From: Cladosporium sp. IMV 00045
Lineage: Eukaryota; Ascomycota; Dothideomycetes; Cladosporiales; Cladosporiaceae
NCBI GenBank assembly: GCA_001931905.2
Contig: MSJI02000111.1
Location: 124,001 to 188,000 of the forward strand
Direction: 5' to 3'
DNA: 64,000 bases
The notes under the pieces were generated by a model that saw nothing but the letters and a program-made list of their open reading frames with translations, was not told the origin of the DNA and did no database searches. Position 1 is the stretch's first letter. The number at the start of each line of letters is the position of its first letter. The translations under genes were made by a program, and so were the position numbers. This document shows positions 42,783 to 55,047 of this stretch, piece after piece.

Positions 42783-45700
42783 TTATTCCGAATCATCGGC
42801 ACTCACACCACCAGTAAACGTGAACCTCGCACAATCCAGATCAACGTGCCCGCCAATGCCGCCATTGTTGCAATCGTCGAATGCCATGTCGAAGAGACTC
42901 TGGCAGGTCGGATAACCATCGTCTGCAAAGTTCGTTGTCTCAGGAATTTTTACCCTCGTCGCGTTGCAACCTTCGACCCAAGAAACTCCGTATTGATAGA
43001 GAACACCGCCGGCTTCCCGCTCTTGGTACCATTTGTCTGAGTCGTCGTCGAATTGTATGAGTTTGCCGCCGAACGTGTCGCAGACTTCTTCGCTCAGAGA
43101 GTGGACGGTGCCTGGGTCCACTGCTCCAGTGTCTGGGAAGTCTTCGGCGCTGTGGCACACCGGGTCGCTGATGGGGAGTGATTCACCGCCTTCGGGAGAC
43201 TCGTTGGTGTTGACGTTGGCGTTGACTTCGTTAATTGCTTCGATGATGCTGTCGCGGTAGGCAAGCATGCCTGGGGTGCGGGGGTGGAACGTCTTGATCT
43301 GGCGCGTGGGAGTGAACCAGCCGATGCTCTCAGCGTGAAAGTCCTGGGCCTCGATGTCGTTGTTGGCTTCCTCGAGATTCTTCGCCCAGGGTCCATCTGG
43401 ATCGTTAGCCACATCCTGAGCGACCATACACTGCCACTTCGCATATGGATCGGGGTCAGTGCCCAGATCCTCTTCGCAGGAATCTGCGTCCGGTAGCTCA
43501 ATCCCGCCTTGCTCGATTAGACTGTTGACTTCTGCCACATCATTTGTCGCGTTCTGTGAGATGAAAGTTAGTGTAGAGCGGAGTGTGGGTCACATGGGAT
43601 ACTTACCTGAGCAGCGCCATCACCTGGCAGTAAGCCGAGGATGTTTGAGCTTTCGATGTCTTTCCATCCACTAAGGAAGTACCACGTATCCATCCTGTTC
43701 TCATTGGGCTCGTGGACGTTAGGATCGTCGCTATTTTCGCACCAGCGATGACCGTCGAAGTAAGGACTAACATCAACGAAGTGGACCTGCTCCGATCCGA
43801 CTTCTTCGTTGACTTGTTCCACCGCGGCTTGCGTTACATTGTTCAGCTTTAGGACGAGTCCGTTGAGCTCCTGTCTCAGAGCAACAGTGAGGTAGACGTT
43901 GACATTCGAGTAGCATGCCTGGTACCAGTGGGGGCAATACGTGGACTTCCAGTATTCGAACATCGTGTTTTTGCAGTCGACAGGTTGCGCATCATCGTCC
44001 CTAAAAAAGCCACCAGGATAGCCAGAGACGTAGAGGTGGAAGTCCTAATCAGACATGATCAGCGCCCACGAACTCCAGCAAAGTAAATCTCGCACTGATA
44101 CTTACATCCCTCGTCGACTTTTCCACTATCCTTTTATACGCCGCAGCTAGTTTGGGTCCTATTCCATCCTCACTGTCGTCTTCCAGAATTCGATTAGCCT
44201 TCTCCTTTGCTGCTTTACACCTCTTGCTGTAGGTCGAGGCCCAATGATAACTTGGGACAAGAACGCAATTTGTGACAATGTCGCTGAAACCTAGATCGTT
44301 GCCGCCCATGGTGACAGTCGCGATGTCGGCATTCTCGGGATTTTCCCATTCGTCGATTTGGCGATTGAAACCAGTCGTAGTGTCACCGGAACACATCTTT
44401 CGCTGGTAGTCAATGCCAGTAGGATTCTGCGCATTGATCAAGTCGCCAACGTTCGCAGTCCCTATGCGGCAGTGGCCTGTACCGGTCACGCCCGTACCCA
44501 TACCAGCGGCAAAGCTGTCTCCGAAAGCAACATAGCCCTTCGTGACGGGCCAATCTCCTTCCAGACCTACAATATGTTAGTGGAGCGACCTTTTATTGAA
44601 AGAGCGAAGTAGGACTGACTGCAAGAAGCATCTCTTCTTCTCCTCCCGTTGACTTGCTTGCTTGTCGCATCCCAAGTCTTGTCGATGACAGGCACATTGT
44701 CGCCTTGAGCGTACACGCGGACTTTAGCTTGTGGTGTGCAGCCGTCATCACCTCCCAGTTCCTGAAAAGGCGTGTACTGGACTGCGACCACGCCTCTGCC
44801 CATAGCAACTACGGATTCATCGTGCTCCACATACGTTCTCAGGGTGTGCTTCGCGCCCTTAAAGAGACTCTTGCCCTTGAATTTGCTGACTAGAGAATTG
44901 ATTTGGGTCTTGTACAGCGGCTCTTTCCGTTCCTCTTTGTCGGCCCTATGATACGTTAGGATAATTCGGCATTCATCGGGTTCCATGAGAGCGCACGTAC
45001 GATTTGGCCTTCGTGAGAATGAAGACTTCCACGTCCCCAATGTCTTTGAAGGGTTTGTCGAACTGACTAGCCACATCCGGCAGACTTTTCCAGTTCGGAC
45101 GCGTTTTTGGGTCCACGCCACGGCGACCTGTAGGGAGAGGTGTATCGAAGATGTTGACGGCAATCTTCTCGAATTCTTCCTTTCCGCGTACTCTCTGATC
45201 ATTGTCACCTGGGCCATACCTGTGGAGGAAAGAGCTGCCTCCGTCGACGGTCTTTGACGCCTCCCACAGATGGCCAGCCCATATGCCGTTTCTAGACTGC
45301 GATGAGGTCAGATGCCGATGGCCTACGGGTGTGATTGAATGCACCTACAACTACGAAGATTGCCGTGCATCCCGTCAGACCCTGCATGACAAAATTTTCT
45401 TTTTTGTTGGTGAATGGGTGGTAGACACCTGTTGCGCCAATAGGAATGTCTTTATTGTCAAAATTGATCTTCCAGTTCTCTAGCTGGATATCTTCCGGGA
45501 AGATAGACAATTGCGTGCCTCCGGGGGAGGGAGGGTCGTCGGTCTCGACAAAGGTATCGAAGAATTCATTCACTTCGTCGGGGGTTTTGCCCGGCTCCTC
45601 CAGTGGCTTTGGTTTTTTCGCTGGCTTCTTCTTTGGGCCTTGTCGGCGGGACAAACTCGTAGACACAACAGGTTGCAGAGACCGCTTGCTGGAAGAATCT

Positions 45701-45926
45701 TGAGGCTGATTAGCGACAGGCTCTTTAGGCTAGGACGGGAAATAGTACCTTGGTTTCCGAGCTCGCAAATCCCTCGAATTCCATCGTCCTGTCTCCTGAA
45801 AACAGTGGCATTGTCGGAATTGGCGATTTCATTACCCGGGGCGGCTCCACATTCAAACGAAAGAACGTGCGAGATCTGAGTGAACAGTATTACGGAAGAG
45901 AGCGTTTGGAAGGGTTTGAATAGCAT
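42783..45926 (-). CDS. Copy-B secreted SGNH/GDSL-type hydrolase
   Basis: Seven exons with introns at 45,699-45,748, 45,297-45,348, 44,946-45,000, 44,567-44,619, 44,045-44,105 and 43,554-43,606 give 939 aa. The first intron (50 nt, GTACTA donor, GCTAATC branch-like site) is needed to keep the frame here; its copy-A equivalent has lost the donor and is read through. GDSFAAG, GGND and TFHPRTPG are all retained, so the enzyme looks functional. The ATG at 45,926 matches copy A at 9,833. Confidence 0.83.
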
Positions 45927-46562
45927 CTTGAGAAAAGGGCAACAGAGCGCAAGCCTGCTCTGTTCCCTGTGGAAGTGAACGAATGTGGGAGTGTGGTTTG
46001 CCTCTTGTCCACCGGCGATGCGGTACCTTTTATCTTCAACGTGGTGGTACTTGCCCCGACCTCTTTTGGCCAGCGTAATCCTTCATTCTTGCAGAAGCGA
46101 GTTCATCAAAATTCAGTATGGAATCGAGTCAAGTATGGCAATCAAAAGAGATGGGGTCTCGATCCTTCGTAGACGCTGGTGTTTGACGCTCGCGCTAGTG
46201 AGCGAGTATTTGCAGCGTCGCAGAGTAGTAGAGAAATCCTCAACTCAGCAGAGCTGGTAGTGCGAATGGCGACCTCGTTGCTCATAGACCTCGCGTTCGA
46301 GAGGGCGCATAGACACAGTATGACGAGCGTCTCAGCATCGTTGTTGGCATGCATTTCACGCAAAGGGCCTCGGGGGTTTTGGATGAGCGGCGGACATATG
46401 CAGGCTTGATCCCCTAAGCGATTCGATACTGGCAAGTTTAGAAGAGTCATGCTCGACAGGCATAATCCAGGGGGACCGTAGGAAGATACCGTCGAGCTCG
46501 AGGGCTCGAGGGTGTGTTACAACACCGAGGCTTGCAACGAAGGATTCTTGTTGAGGTCCTGA

Positions 46563-46569
46563 TAATTTA
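46563..46569. mobile_element. TA-ATT-TA candidate excision footprint
   Basis: Five extra bases relative to the single TA at 10,458-10,459 in otherwise matching sequence (tcctga before, ccttggag after). Confidence 0.45.
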
Positions 46570-46844
46570 CCTTGGAGCGGCGGCATCACGGTAATGTACA
46601 GGGAAAGTCTGCTCGCCAACGGCGCTTACAGCCAGAGCTAGAATTAAGTGACATCCCGTGGAACAGCCAAGCGGAAAAGAAGGATGCTGGTGGGAGATCC
46701 TGATGTGGAAGGGGATATTGAAGTGTCAAAGGATTCAGGCCTAGGCTTTGGCAGTCGGAAAGAAGAGTCGGGCTGAATCAAGTACAGCGCCGAGCTTCGG
46801 GCGAATTTTATGTCGCCTCGCAACCATAACAAGAGGAAGGTACA

Positions 46845-46851
46845 TAAGTTA
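46845..46851. mobile_element. TA-AGT-TA candidate excision footprint
   Basis: Five extra bases after the TA matching 10,736-10,737. AGT is ACT read on the other strand. The left flank is poorly aligned, so this one is weaker. Confidence 0.35.
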
Positions 46852-46909
46852 CCTTATGTGTAGCTGCGATGTCCTTCTTGTGACCACAGACTTCTTCAAC
46901 CCTCAAAAA

Positions 46910-48051
46910 ATGCTTTCAGACAGCGATGTAGACCAAGAAGACCTCTGCTCAGCAAGTTGCGACGGCGATGCTGCAATTCTATCACAACTCCTCGCCGACA
47001 ATTCCTTTGACGCCGATGATGCCACAGCGGCTTTAAAAATGGCCGGTAAGAACCCTACGATCATTCGCCTTCTGCTCCAGTATGGCGCCGACGCCAACGT
47101 CGTCCCTTTACGCAGGCTGCGGTGGTGCGACGCGCCTGGCGAGCTCATGACACTCCTCGCCAAGTATGGATACGACTTCAAGTCAAAGGGTCACAACATA
47201 CTTCAGTGAGTCTAGACCAGGACCTCTTGCTTGCAACGGGTAGACTAATGCTTTTCATCAGAGACTTCGCCCATGACCGCGAGACGCTCGACTGCCTGCT
47301 TGACCTAGGTGCAGACATCAACCGCACAGACAAACGAAGACGTGACGACGGGTCCCCTCTTGCTGTAGGTGAGACGGACTCATCCTTGCATTTACTCAAC
47401 AACGTAGCGGCAAGTGGCAACATCGACCTGTTCGACCACCTAGTCCGCCGCGGAGCCGACCCATCGCTCTGTACAGCTCTGCACGCTGCGTCGAAATGCA
47501 AGGACACCGAAACGTCCATAGCCATGGTCTGCCATCTACTGGACAAATACAACATGGACATCGACCGGAACAGGGACGACCTACGCCACTTCCATCATGA
47601 CCCTCGGGACGGCAGCTCGCCTCTCTGTAGCGCCATCCTCCATAAAAACCTACCCCTCGTCCACGAACTGCTCAAGAGAGGCGCAAGAATGAACGATCCG
47701 CCCTGGTCCCCGGTTTACTACGCAGTGGAGGCTGGAGGATTTCTTGCTGCTCTAGAGCCGCTTTTACGTGCTGGAGCTGATGTAACTGAGGCTTTAAAGA
47801 TATCGGCGTCGACGACGAACATCGATGCTGCCAAAGCCTGTTTACAATATGGGCCAGATCCTACTCCCGCTTTGCGCGAAGCCACCGAGCGGGAGGAGCG
47901 CAGAGCGCACAGAATAGCGAAGGACGCGGAGTATGACAGAAAGCACCCGGAGTCGAGCTACGAAAAGAGCGACAAAGAGGTCGAGGAAGAAAAGGCGGAA
48001 GAGCGGGAGAGTCAGGCGATGGTCGAATTACTGAAGGGCGCGGTGAAGTAA
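46910..48051 (+). CDS. Copy-B ankyrin-repeat protein
   Basis: Two exons joined across a 56-nt intron (47,206-47,261), 361 aa, same length as copy A. The Met at 46,910 is the first in frame that both copies share. Repeats and charged tail are conserved; changes are single substitutions, with no sign of decay. Confidence 0.85.
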
Positions 48052-48622
48052 TTCGGTCTTTGATGCCGCTGTTTCTCACCAGAGGCTTGAAGTCTTGAGG
48101 TTTGAGCCCATTTATTACATGTGTACCGTGAGCTCAAGTGTTGGTGCTGGCTTTTCCCTTCGCTTCGCAAAGCCTGCGTCATGCCGCCTTTCATCCTATC
48201 ATTGTAGTATCACACTGCGTTTCCATTGAGTCAGTATGCTGTTCTCGGATATTTTCGTGGCTGACTTTGCTACAAGTTTCACAGGCGTCCGTTCGAGTAT
48301 TGACTGGCAATCGAACATTCCCAACACGTGCGAACAAAGCACACCACGGCGACTTGTAGCAGGGTTCATGGATAGCTAGTGGAGAAGGCCCATTTGTTTC
48401 GCCACGATCATCCTGGGGCAGCCAGCGTTGGCGCTAAATGGCACGAAGGAATCGCCTGTAACTTAGCGAAACATGCCGGGATGGAATGGGTTTACAAGAT
48501 TAGTAGCTCACATGCGCGGTCGCAAACGCTCAATCTCTCTCTTCAAACGATCGAAGCTTCCAGCAATTGCTTTTCGTTCACATCACAATATACAAAGTCC
48601 ATCATTCCTACTGCTTTAGAGC
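48052..48622. other. Copy-B intergenic between ankyrin and PQ-loop genes
   Basis: Nothing recognised; small indels break the frame that is open in copy A. Confidence 0.5.
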
Positions 48623-49610
48623 ATGGCGAACCTACTCGATATATTAGCGCGACTGTAAGCTCTTGCCACAGCCTTGACTAGCACTGATCCAGGCCAACCG
48701 ATGCTAACGCTTTCAAATCGCAAGTCTACTCGTGGTGTGTAGCGTAGCATCGTTCGCGCCACAAGTCAATCTCATCAAGAGCAAAGGTGCCTGCACCGGC
48801 ATTTCGGTCAATTACATTCTCTACAACACCATCCTCGCGACTTACAATTTCGCACTGCTGCTCTGGGCCGCGCTCAATTATGATCAGGAGAACATGTTCT
48901 TTCCGCAGAAGCCTGGCGTGGCAGCTTGGTTGAACCTTGTACAGTTCACCGTCGCGTGGCTGGGGCAGCTTTTCTTGTACGTTGTGGATCCTCCGATTGT
49001 TGTACATTGCCGAAGTCGACAAGATAACCTGACCTGACTGACCACGGCAATTTTTTTCAGATTCTACCGCATTCTCACGCTGCCGCCATCCCGACCAGCC
49101 AAAACCCGCTTCGCCATAATCGTATACCTGATCTTCTTGGTAATCAGTCTGGGTCCCACCATCGCCGAACCGATCATCATGCTCGACTCCGACTCCAGGT
49201 CAGGTCGCGAGTGGTATGAAACCCTCTACATTGTCGGCCCGATGTACCTCCTGGGTCCGATAGTTCAGATCCTCGGATTTGCAGCGTTATGGGCTCAAGC
49301 GTCGGAGATCAAGAGGTCGCGGGGCTCTGATGGCAATGCAGCTGACGACGCCCTCAGCGTGCGAGGGCTGGTCGCGCAGGCTGTGGTTTTCCTGCTGGTC
49401 GGACTTTCGTTTCTGTGGAGGATGAGGCTTCCGGAGGAGGAGGTGGACGAGCATTTTATTGTCAATTTGCGGACATGGTATTGGACGTTTGGATGGGCGA
49501 CTGTCAACAATGTCATCCTCGCAGTGACTCAAGGCGTGCTGGCGTTGATCGCATGGCGCGATAAAGATGATGGAGGCAATCTTAGTGAGCGAAGTGCTTT
49601 GTTGGAGTAG
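48623..49610 (+). CDS. Copy-B PQ-loop-like membrane protein
   Basis: Introns at 48,655-48,724 (70 nt) and 48,977-49,060 (84 nt); both differ in length from copy A (65 and 83 nt) yet the spliced length is again 277 aa, which strongly supports this gene model. The APQV motif is kept. About a dozen and a half substitutions are spread along the chain. Confidence 0.82.
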
Positions 49611-49909
49611 TTGGGTTTTCAGGCTCTGGAGGCACTGCTGCCTATACAGGCGTACAGTTCTAAAGTTGACAGGGCAAAGCATGTTCCTTTTGCCAACACC
49701 TACTCTGGCATGTAGGCTGGGATGCGTGATGTTTGGTGGAGCTGACTAGACGCGCATAGGTCGTAGCCGTGGGGAGGAGTCGGGGAATTGATACAAACGA
49801 TCGATCAGTGATAATGAGTGGAGCCCGCATGTCGCTGCAGAAACCCTGAGCAGTCGCAAAGAGTCTTCCTAGTCATCTTATTTGAAGTTCATTGGATGTC
49901 TAGAAGCTA

Positions 49910-51967
49910 TTACTCGACTAACACCAAAGTTCCTGAAGATAGGCCCTTGTCTACCTTAGCGTATACTTGTATCATGAAACTATCCTTGGGGACAGTAGCG
50001 AGAGGAGGATATTTCTCGGCTCTTATAGGAAGAGTGAGGAGACCTTGCCAAATCCATTGATCTCCCTGAAAGGACGGCGGGTGTGAATTAGCTCCGTTGA
50101 CGAATATGCTTAAGTCCACATCTCTCTCTGAGGATTCTGATGATCTCAACGTTCCCTTTAGTACCACCACTCTTCGTTTAAAGCAGTCGTTGTCAAGATT
50201 TGTCACCTCATGTAACTCGGCAGCCAGAGAAGGCCTTGTCGAACTTTCGGAGCTTATGATGACGCCACTTCCTAGGAGGTTGTCGGATGGTAGTGCAGGT
50301 GTCAAAGGTGGAGCTTCTCGGCGTTGAGACACCGCTTCATAGGCGTATGCATATCTTAACAGCTCGGCATCTTGATATGCTTTACCGAGAAAAGAGAGTC
50401 CAACAGGGATTCTCTTGTCCTCAAGTGTCCCCATGGGTACCGTGATGACAGGAATACCCAGATGTTTGAATGAACGACCGCCGTTTGAGTATTTGACACC
50501 ATCCCGAAGCGCATCCTTCATTGACTCGAAGACTTCGTCCGAATCTGCTCTTGCGACATCTCCGTTGGTTGGGAATACAACAAGATCATAATTGTTGTTA
50601 TCCATCCAGTCTTCCAAGTCTGCCTTGCGCATTTGTTCGAGGGCAACCAAAGCATCTTCACAGCCAGGTAAGTCGTGCAACTCTCCTTTGCGAGCCTGCA
50701 CTGCGGCATACATTTCTTGATAGCGGACCTGGTTCTGTGACTCGGTGTGCCCGGCCGGATCATCCATTGGCGCAATATGAGGATGGATCTTTGCAAGATC
50801 GGCGGAGGTGAGGCTCGGAATCAACTTGTCACCGTTCGAGCGCAGGAAGTTGTCCCAGCCCAGAGCTATCATCTCACAACGCTCACGCGCAATCCATTCG
50901 GCTGAAAGACCCGGAACATTGACGCTTTGGCCGGGAAACTCTCGTCTTGTATAGTTTTCGAACACAGGGAAATCTGTCTCCATAACAATGGCCCCCAGCG
51001 ACTCTAGATCATTGCGAGCACGGTCCCAGAGAGATTCGACTGCAGCTGAGCAGACATGTTCGGGCTGTGCACCGGGACGTCCCAGGAAACACTTTGGAAC
51101 AGCGATGCGTTTCCCCCTGAGCGAGTCTTTGTCAACGAGAGAGAGGAAGTCAGTGGGTCGAATATCCTTGATAGCTGGCAGGTCGAGGAAGGGCTGTGAG
51201 CGCCAGAAGTCTGCGTTTCCAGCTAGTGGATCCTCCGCAACGATGACGTTAAGAACATGGAACAAATCGGTCATCGTTCGGGTGTGTGGCACAACAAGAT
51301 CGCACGTAGGGTAAAGTGACCACTGTCCCCGTATGGGTATCATGCCACGCGACGATGTGTAAGCGACCATGCCATTGTTTGAAGCGGGTGAGCGACCAGA
51401 AGTGACAGTCTCGCCAGCAAATCCGAGTGTCGCCAGGTTCGCCGCAGTGGATACAGCGCAGCCGTACGATGAGCCCGAAGCATATGCGGTGCTTAACCAT
51501 TCGGGGTTATAAGGACTCTCTGAACGCCCGTAGAGGCCTCGCTGGCAGCCACCATCAGCCATAGGCGGCATATTCGTTTTCCCTAGAACGACTGCTCCAG
51601 CTGAACGCATCAGCTCGACAATTGCTGCATCAGATGACGCGACTAGATCCGCGAACGCCGGAGAACCTGCAGCAACAGTCAAACCCTTGACTTTGAAGCT
51701 ATCTTTGACAGTGAACGGTATTCCTTCGAGCGGGCGTGGATGCTTCCCAGATGCTCGCCAGTCATCTGACATTTGGGCTTCTTCGTAGACATCTGGGTTC
51801 AGGACGCAAATCGAGTTGAGGCAGGGGCCTCGTGTGTCGTAAACTCCAATCCGACGTAGATATAGGGTTACCAGATCCACACTGGTGATGATACGGCTGT
51901 CAAGCAGCCTTTTGAGACTGGGTATGTCGGCTTCAGTGAGGTCGAGAGGAGATGAAACGTGCGTCAT
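49910..51967 (-). CDS. Copy-B amidase-signature enzyme
   Basis: 685 aa, no indel relative to 13,790-15,847. Lys 88, Ser 166/167 and the Ser-190 region are unchanged, so activity should be retained. Substitutions cluster in the C-terminal extension (about 565-650), which looks less constrained. Confidence 0.85.
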   Translation of the reverse strand: MTHVSSPLDLTEADIPSLKRLLDSRIITSVDLVTLYLRRIGVYDTRGPCLNSICVLNPDVYEEAQMSDDWRASGKHPRPLEGIPFTVKDSFKVKGLTVAAGSPAFADLVASSDAAIVELMRSAGAVVLGKTNMPPMADGGCQRGLYGRSESPYNPEWLSTAYASGSSYGCAVSTAANLATLGFAGETVTSGRSPASNNGMVAYTSSRGMIPIRGQWSLYPTCDLVVPHTRTMTDLFHVLNVIVAEDPLAGNADFWRSQPFLDLPAIKDIRPTDFLSLVDKDSLRGKRIAVPKCFLGRPGAQPEHVCSAAVESLWDRARNDLESLGAIVMETDFPVFENYTRREFPGQSVNVPGLSAEWIARERCEMIALGWDNFLRSNGDKLIPSLTSADLAKIHPHIAPMDDPAGHTESQNQVRYQEMYAAVQARKGELHDLPGCEDALVALEQMRKADLEDWMDNNNYDLVVFPTNGDVARADSDEVFESMKDALRDGVKYSNGGRSFKHLGIPVITVPMGTLEDKRIPVGLSFLGKAYQDAELLRYAYAYEAVSQRREAPPLTPALPSDNLLGSGVIISSESSTRPSLAAELHEVTNLDNDCFKRRVVVLKGTLRSSESSERDVDLSIFVNGANSHPPSFQGDQWIWQGLLTLPIRAEKYPPLATVPKDSFMIQVYAKVDKGLSSGTLVLVE

Positions 51968-52658
51968 GTTGCAATGCCGGCAAAGACTGGCTCAGGTGTG
52001 TCCTTTAATGATTGCCAGGAGTCTGACAAACTGTGTTCGCTGAAGCGTGTTTCTGGTCCTCAATTTCGACGAAGTCATTGAAAAGACGAGATTGGAGCCA
52101 CAGAGGTGTTATCTAGCTACCAGGCTTCTTATACCTTGGATATGCCGCTGGCCCTTTGCCTGTTCGCAGTCCTCGAACTGAGGCCTCAGCTTTGACCGCC
52201 GCTCTCATTTCCGGAGTACGTTCCCTAAGCAGTGTTAGTCTTTACATCAAAGAGTTCATGGCGGAGCTGATGCTCTAGACCGCCGAATGACGGTGACGAA
52301 ATCGCTTTTCGACGGAACCAGCGTCTTCGTTTCCTCGCTTTTCGTATCATGGGCACTAGAGTGTTACATTCAGATATTCTCGGCTCGAGCTTCTGAGCTC
52401 GGATACAGGTTCCATACGTTCTGTTCATCGGCTCAACCTTCCCAGATATTTCTACCGAGGCCTCAAATCCAAGCCCCTTCGGCTTTTGATGAGCTGTCGA
52501 GCTTCCAATCTCCTGCATCGGCTCGAGATTCCCATCATCTCCAAACTCCACCCACGACACCGTTCACGTCAACACAAATCTCTTGGAAAAAGATACCATC
52601 TGTACGACAAGACGTATGAGAAAAGGCTGTTACCGGAACGCAGATTTCTCGTCTTCAC
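51968..52658. other. Copy-B divergent promoter of amidase and regulator
   Basis: Counterpart of 15,848-16,530, well conserved next to both start codons. No gene. Confidence 0.5.
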
Positions 52659-54342
52659 ATGCCTCCAAAGATTCTGTCACATAGCGGATGCTGGACCTGC
52701 CGTATTCGACACAAGAAATGTGACGAAGCTCGGCCGGAGTGCAATGAGTGCAAGTCAAGAACGATCACTTGCCACGGTTATTATGAGAAACCCGATTTCA
52801 TGAAAGACCCGGCGCTGCTTCGCTTGGAGATTTCACGCATCAAATTGACAGTGAAGGAGAATTTTCGCCACAAGAAGCGACTGCAACATCGCACAACAGC
52901 CAATCCCGGCGCACAGTGCGGTTTCGAGTCGAAGGCCGATGGCACTGGTATCTTAGCCACTAAAGCCGCTGGCATGAGTCCCTGGAATGTGGGTGGCGGC
53001 AAGGAAACTGTCTTCCGAGAAGCAGAGCTCACCATGTACTACCTGGACCTCATTTTTCCGATATTATTTCCATACTGTCAGTGGAATCCAGTCGATGGTG
53101 GGCGAGGATGGCTATTCTGGCTTTTATCCCAGGATGCGCCTCTGCGGCAGGCCGCGCTATCTCTCGCTGCATTGCATCAACGAGCTCAAAGAGCCAGTTG
53201 TCCGTTTGGAATGAAGACTGACGAAACAGAGCTACTCGAATATCATACTAGCGCCTTGAGTGGGCTGCGACAAACTCTTCAATATACCAACGAAATGAAT
53301 TTGATCAACGATACAGATCAACTGACACATTTGATGGCATGTGGCTGCTCGTTGATTAGTTTTGAGGTAAGTCATGGCCGGTCTTGCGTCAATCACAATG
53401 TTAATGATCGGACTCTAGGTATGCCAAGGAAAGTCTGAACAGTGGCATGCTCATCTTCAGGCGCTGGTTTCTGTTGCTCGCCACCTGGTTCCTGAGGATA
53501 TCGCTTGTATCGCGATGCGGAAGGGCTGTAGCCAATCTTCGACGGCACGTGGGACTCTAATGGACGAGCAAAAAAGCAGCCTGGAGTTAGGGCGAAAGAA
53601 CGCACTTGGATTTTTCGTTGCTCAGGTACTCTGGTACGAACTGCTTGCTTGTGCTTCGATTGGGACTGAGCCACGGATGCCATATCGTACTTGGCTTGAT
53701 GCGGATTGCATCAACATGGTGAACCTGATGGGCTGTGAGCACTGGATGCTTGAAGTCATAGGCGACATCGCCTCACTCGATGCGACGGCAGCTAAGCTAC
53801 ATGACGAACAAATTTTTGAGATGATTACAGGCTGCGAACACAAATTAAGACGCGGCATCGACGCCGTCGAAGCGAAGACAGCTGCTCATCAGCCTCAGAG
53901 CAACTCGTTTAGCGATTTAGATTGCCAAAGACGCCAGACCAGGACATATTACGTGACTTTGGCGTTTGCGACAACAGCAAGACTTCTTTTGAACATCATC
54001 AAGCAGGCCGAGTCCTCCTCAGAGCCTTGCGTAGGCGAAAGTTTGAACGCAATCGTGGATCAACTTATCGTCATTCTAAACCAAGCCGCTGAAATCATGT
54101 CGCTGCGCGGTCTTGTATGGCCAATCTGTATCGCAGGTTCTTTAGCAAACGCTGCCCAGCAAGAACAGATCAGCGGGATAATGAATGTCGTCGCGTCTGG
54201 TGGCGACACTTCATTTGGGAATTGCGATTCGGTCATGGGTGTTCTAACATATTGTTGGCGGAATAGGACGGGTGATGGGACAAACGCTAAACCATGGCGG
54301 ACGGCTATGGCAGCCATGGGCCATTACGTCCTCTTGATATAA
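52659..54342 (+). CDS. Copy-B Zn2Cys6 transcription factor
   Basis: Two exons joined across a 52-nt intron (53,367-53,418), 543 aa as in copy A. All six zinc-cluster cysteines are kept. Its presumed target, the adjacent permease, is broken in this copy, so the regulator may now act on copy-A genes and on the amidase. Confidence 0.9.
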
Positions 54343-54632
54343 ACCGAGTAAAACAAACACGACTCGAGGCTGAATCGAACGTTGGTCAACACCGACCGAG
54401 TTGCAAAATGTGTAGCTGTGTCACAACCTTATCTTCCGCTTATTTCGATCTTCAAAGCCTCAATTGATTCTTGGTCTGGACATGTCCGTCCGGAATCGCC
54501 CAGCTCCTATTAGATGCTGCGATGGTGAAATCTTGAAAGTCGAGCCGAGACATGAGACTATCCTGCGTGTACGTTCTCCGCAGGAAAGTCGAGCCGAAGT
54601 GACCACAGACTCCACCTCCAACGCTTAAACCG

Positions 54633-54662
54633 CGATCAGGCGCATTCACATTGCGCTGATCG
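54633..54662. promoter_or_regulatory. Copy-B conserved palindrome
   Basis: Both arms are identical to 18,515-18,544 while the centre differs at three of six positions, a pattern expected if the arms are selected. Confidence 0.55.
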
Positions 54663-54813
54663 TTAGCAGCGTGGTAGAAGTCAAAGGAGAAGTCGAGCCG
54701 AAGCTGGTAATCACTTTGCTACTACAATTTCCACGAGAAAGTGGAGACGAAGTGATCACAAGAATAATTTCCATCGCTTGAACCGCGATCAGCCGCATTT
54801 CGACTGCGTCGGT

Positions 54814-54820
54814 TAACTTA
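54814..54820. mobile_element. TA-ACT-TA candidate excision footprint (intergenic)
   Basis: Five extra bases relative to copy A near 18,695. The copy-A target is ACA rather than TTA at that point, so a point change must be assumed as well. Confidence 0.4.
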
Positions 54821-55047
54821 TTATCAACATTGTAACAGCTATGACACACAACGCAAGTGCACAGTGGAAGGTAGAGTTGGGGACCAGGTCGTGACTATCC
54901 GCAAGGCCCGATCGCTGCCCTCGTGATGAGCTTCTTTCGCTTGTAACATAAAAGCAATGTTCCCAGCGGCATACTCTTCGGTCCAATACCATAAACCCAC
55001 GACTCCAGCCAAGATTCCACGACGATAATACATCAGTACCAATCTGA

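Larger units (their letters stand above)
45927..46909. other. Copy-B promoter region of SGNH and ankyrin genes
   Basis: Counterpart of 9,834-10,796 with more length variation than most spacers, including two 5-bp TA-NNN-TA insertions (46,563 and 46,845). No gene seen. Confidence 0.5.
54572..54832. repeat. Copy-B direct repeat pair
   Basis: Unit 1 54,572-54,673 and unit 2 about 54,725-54,832; unit 2 is lengthened by the 5-bp insertion at 54,814-54,820. Confidence 0.75.
54343..55047. other. Copy-B regulator-permease intergenic region
   Basis: Retains the two direct-repeat units and the palindrome and has a TA-ACT-TA insertion at 54,814. No gene. Confidence 0.6.
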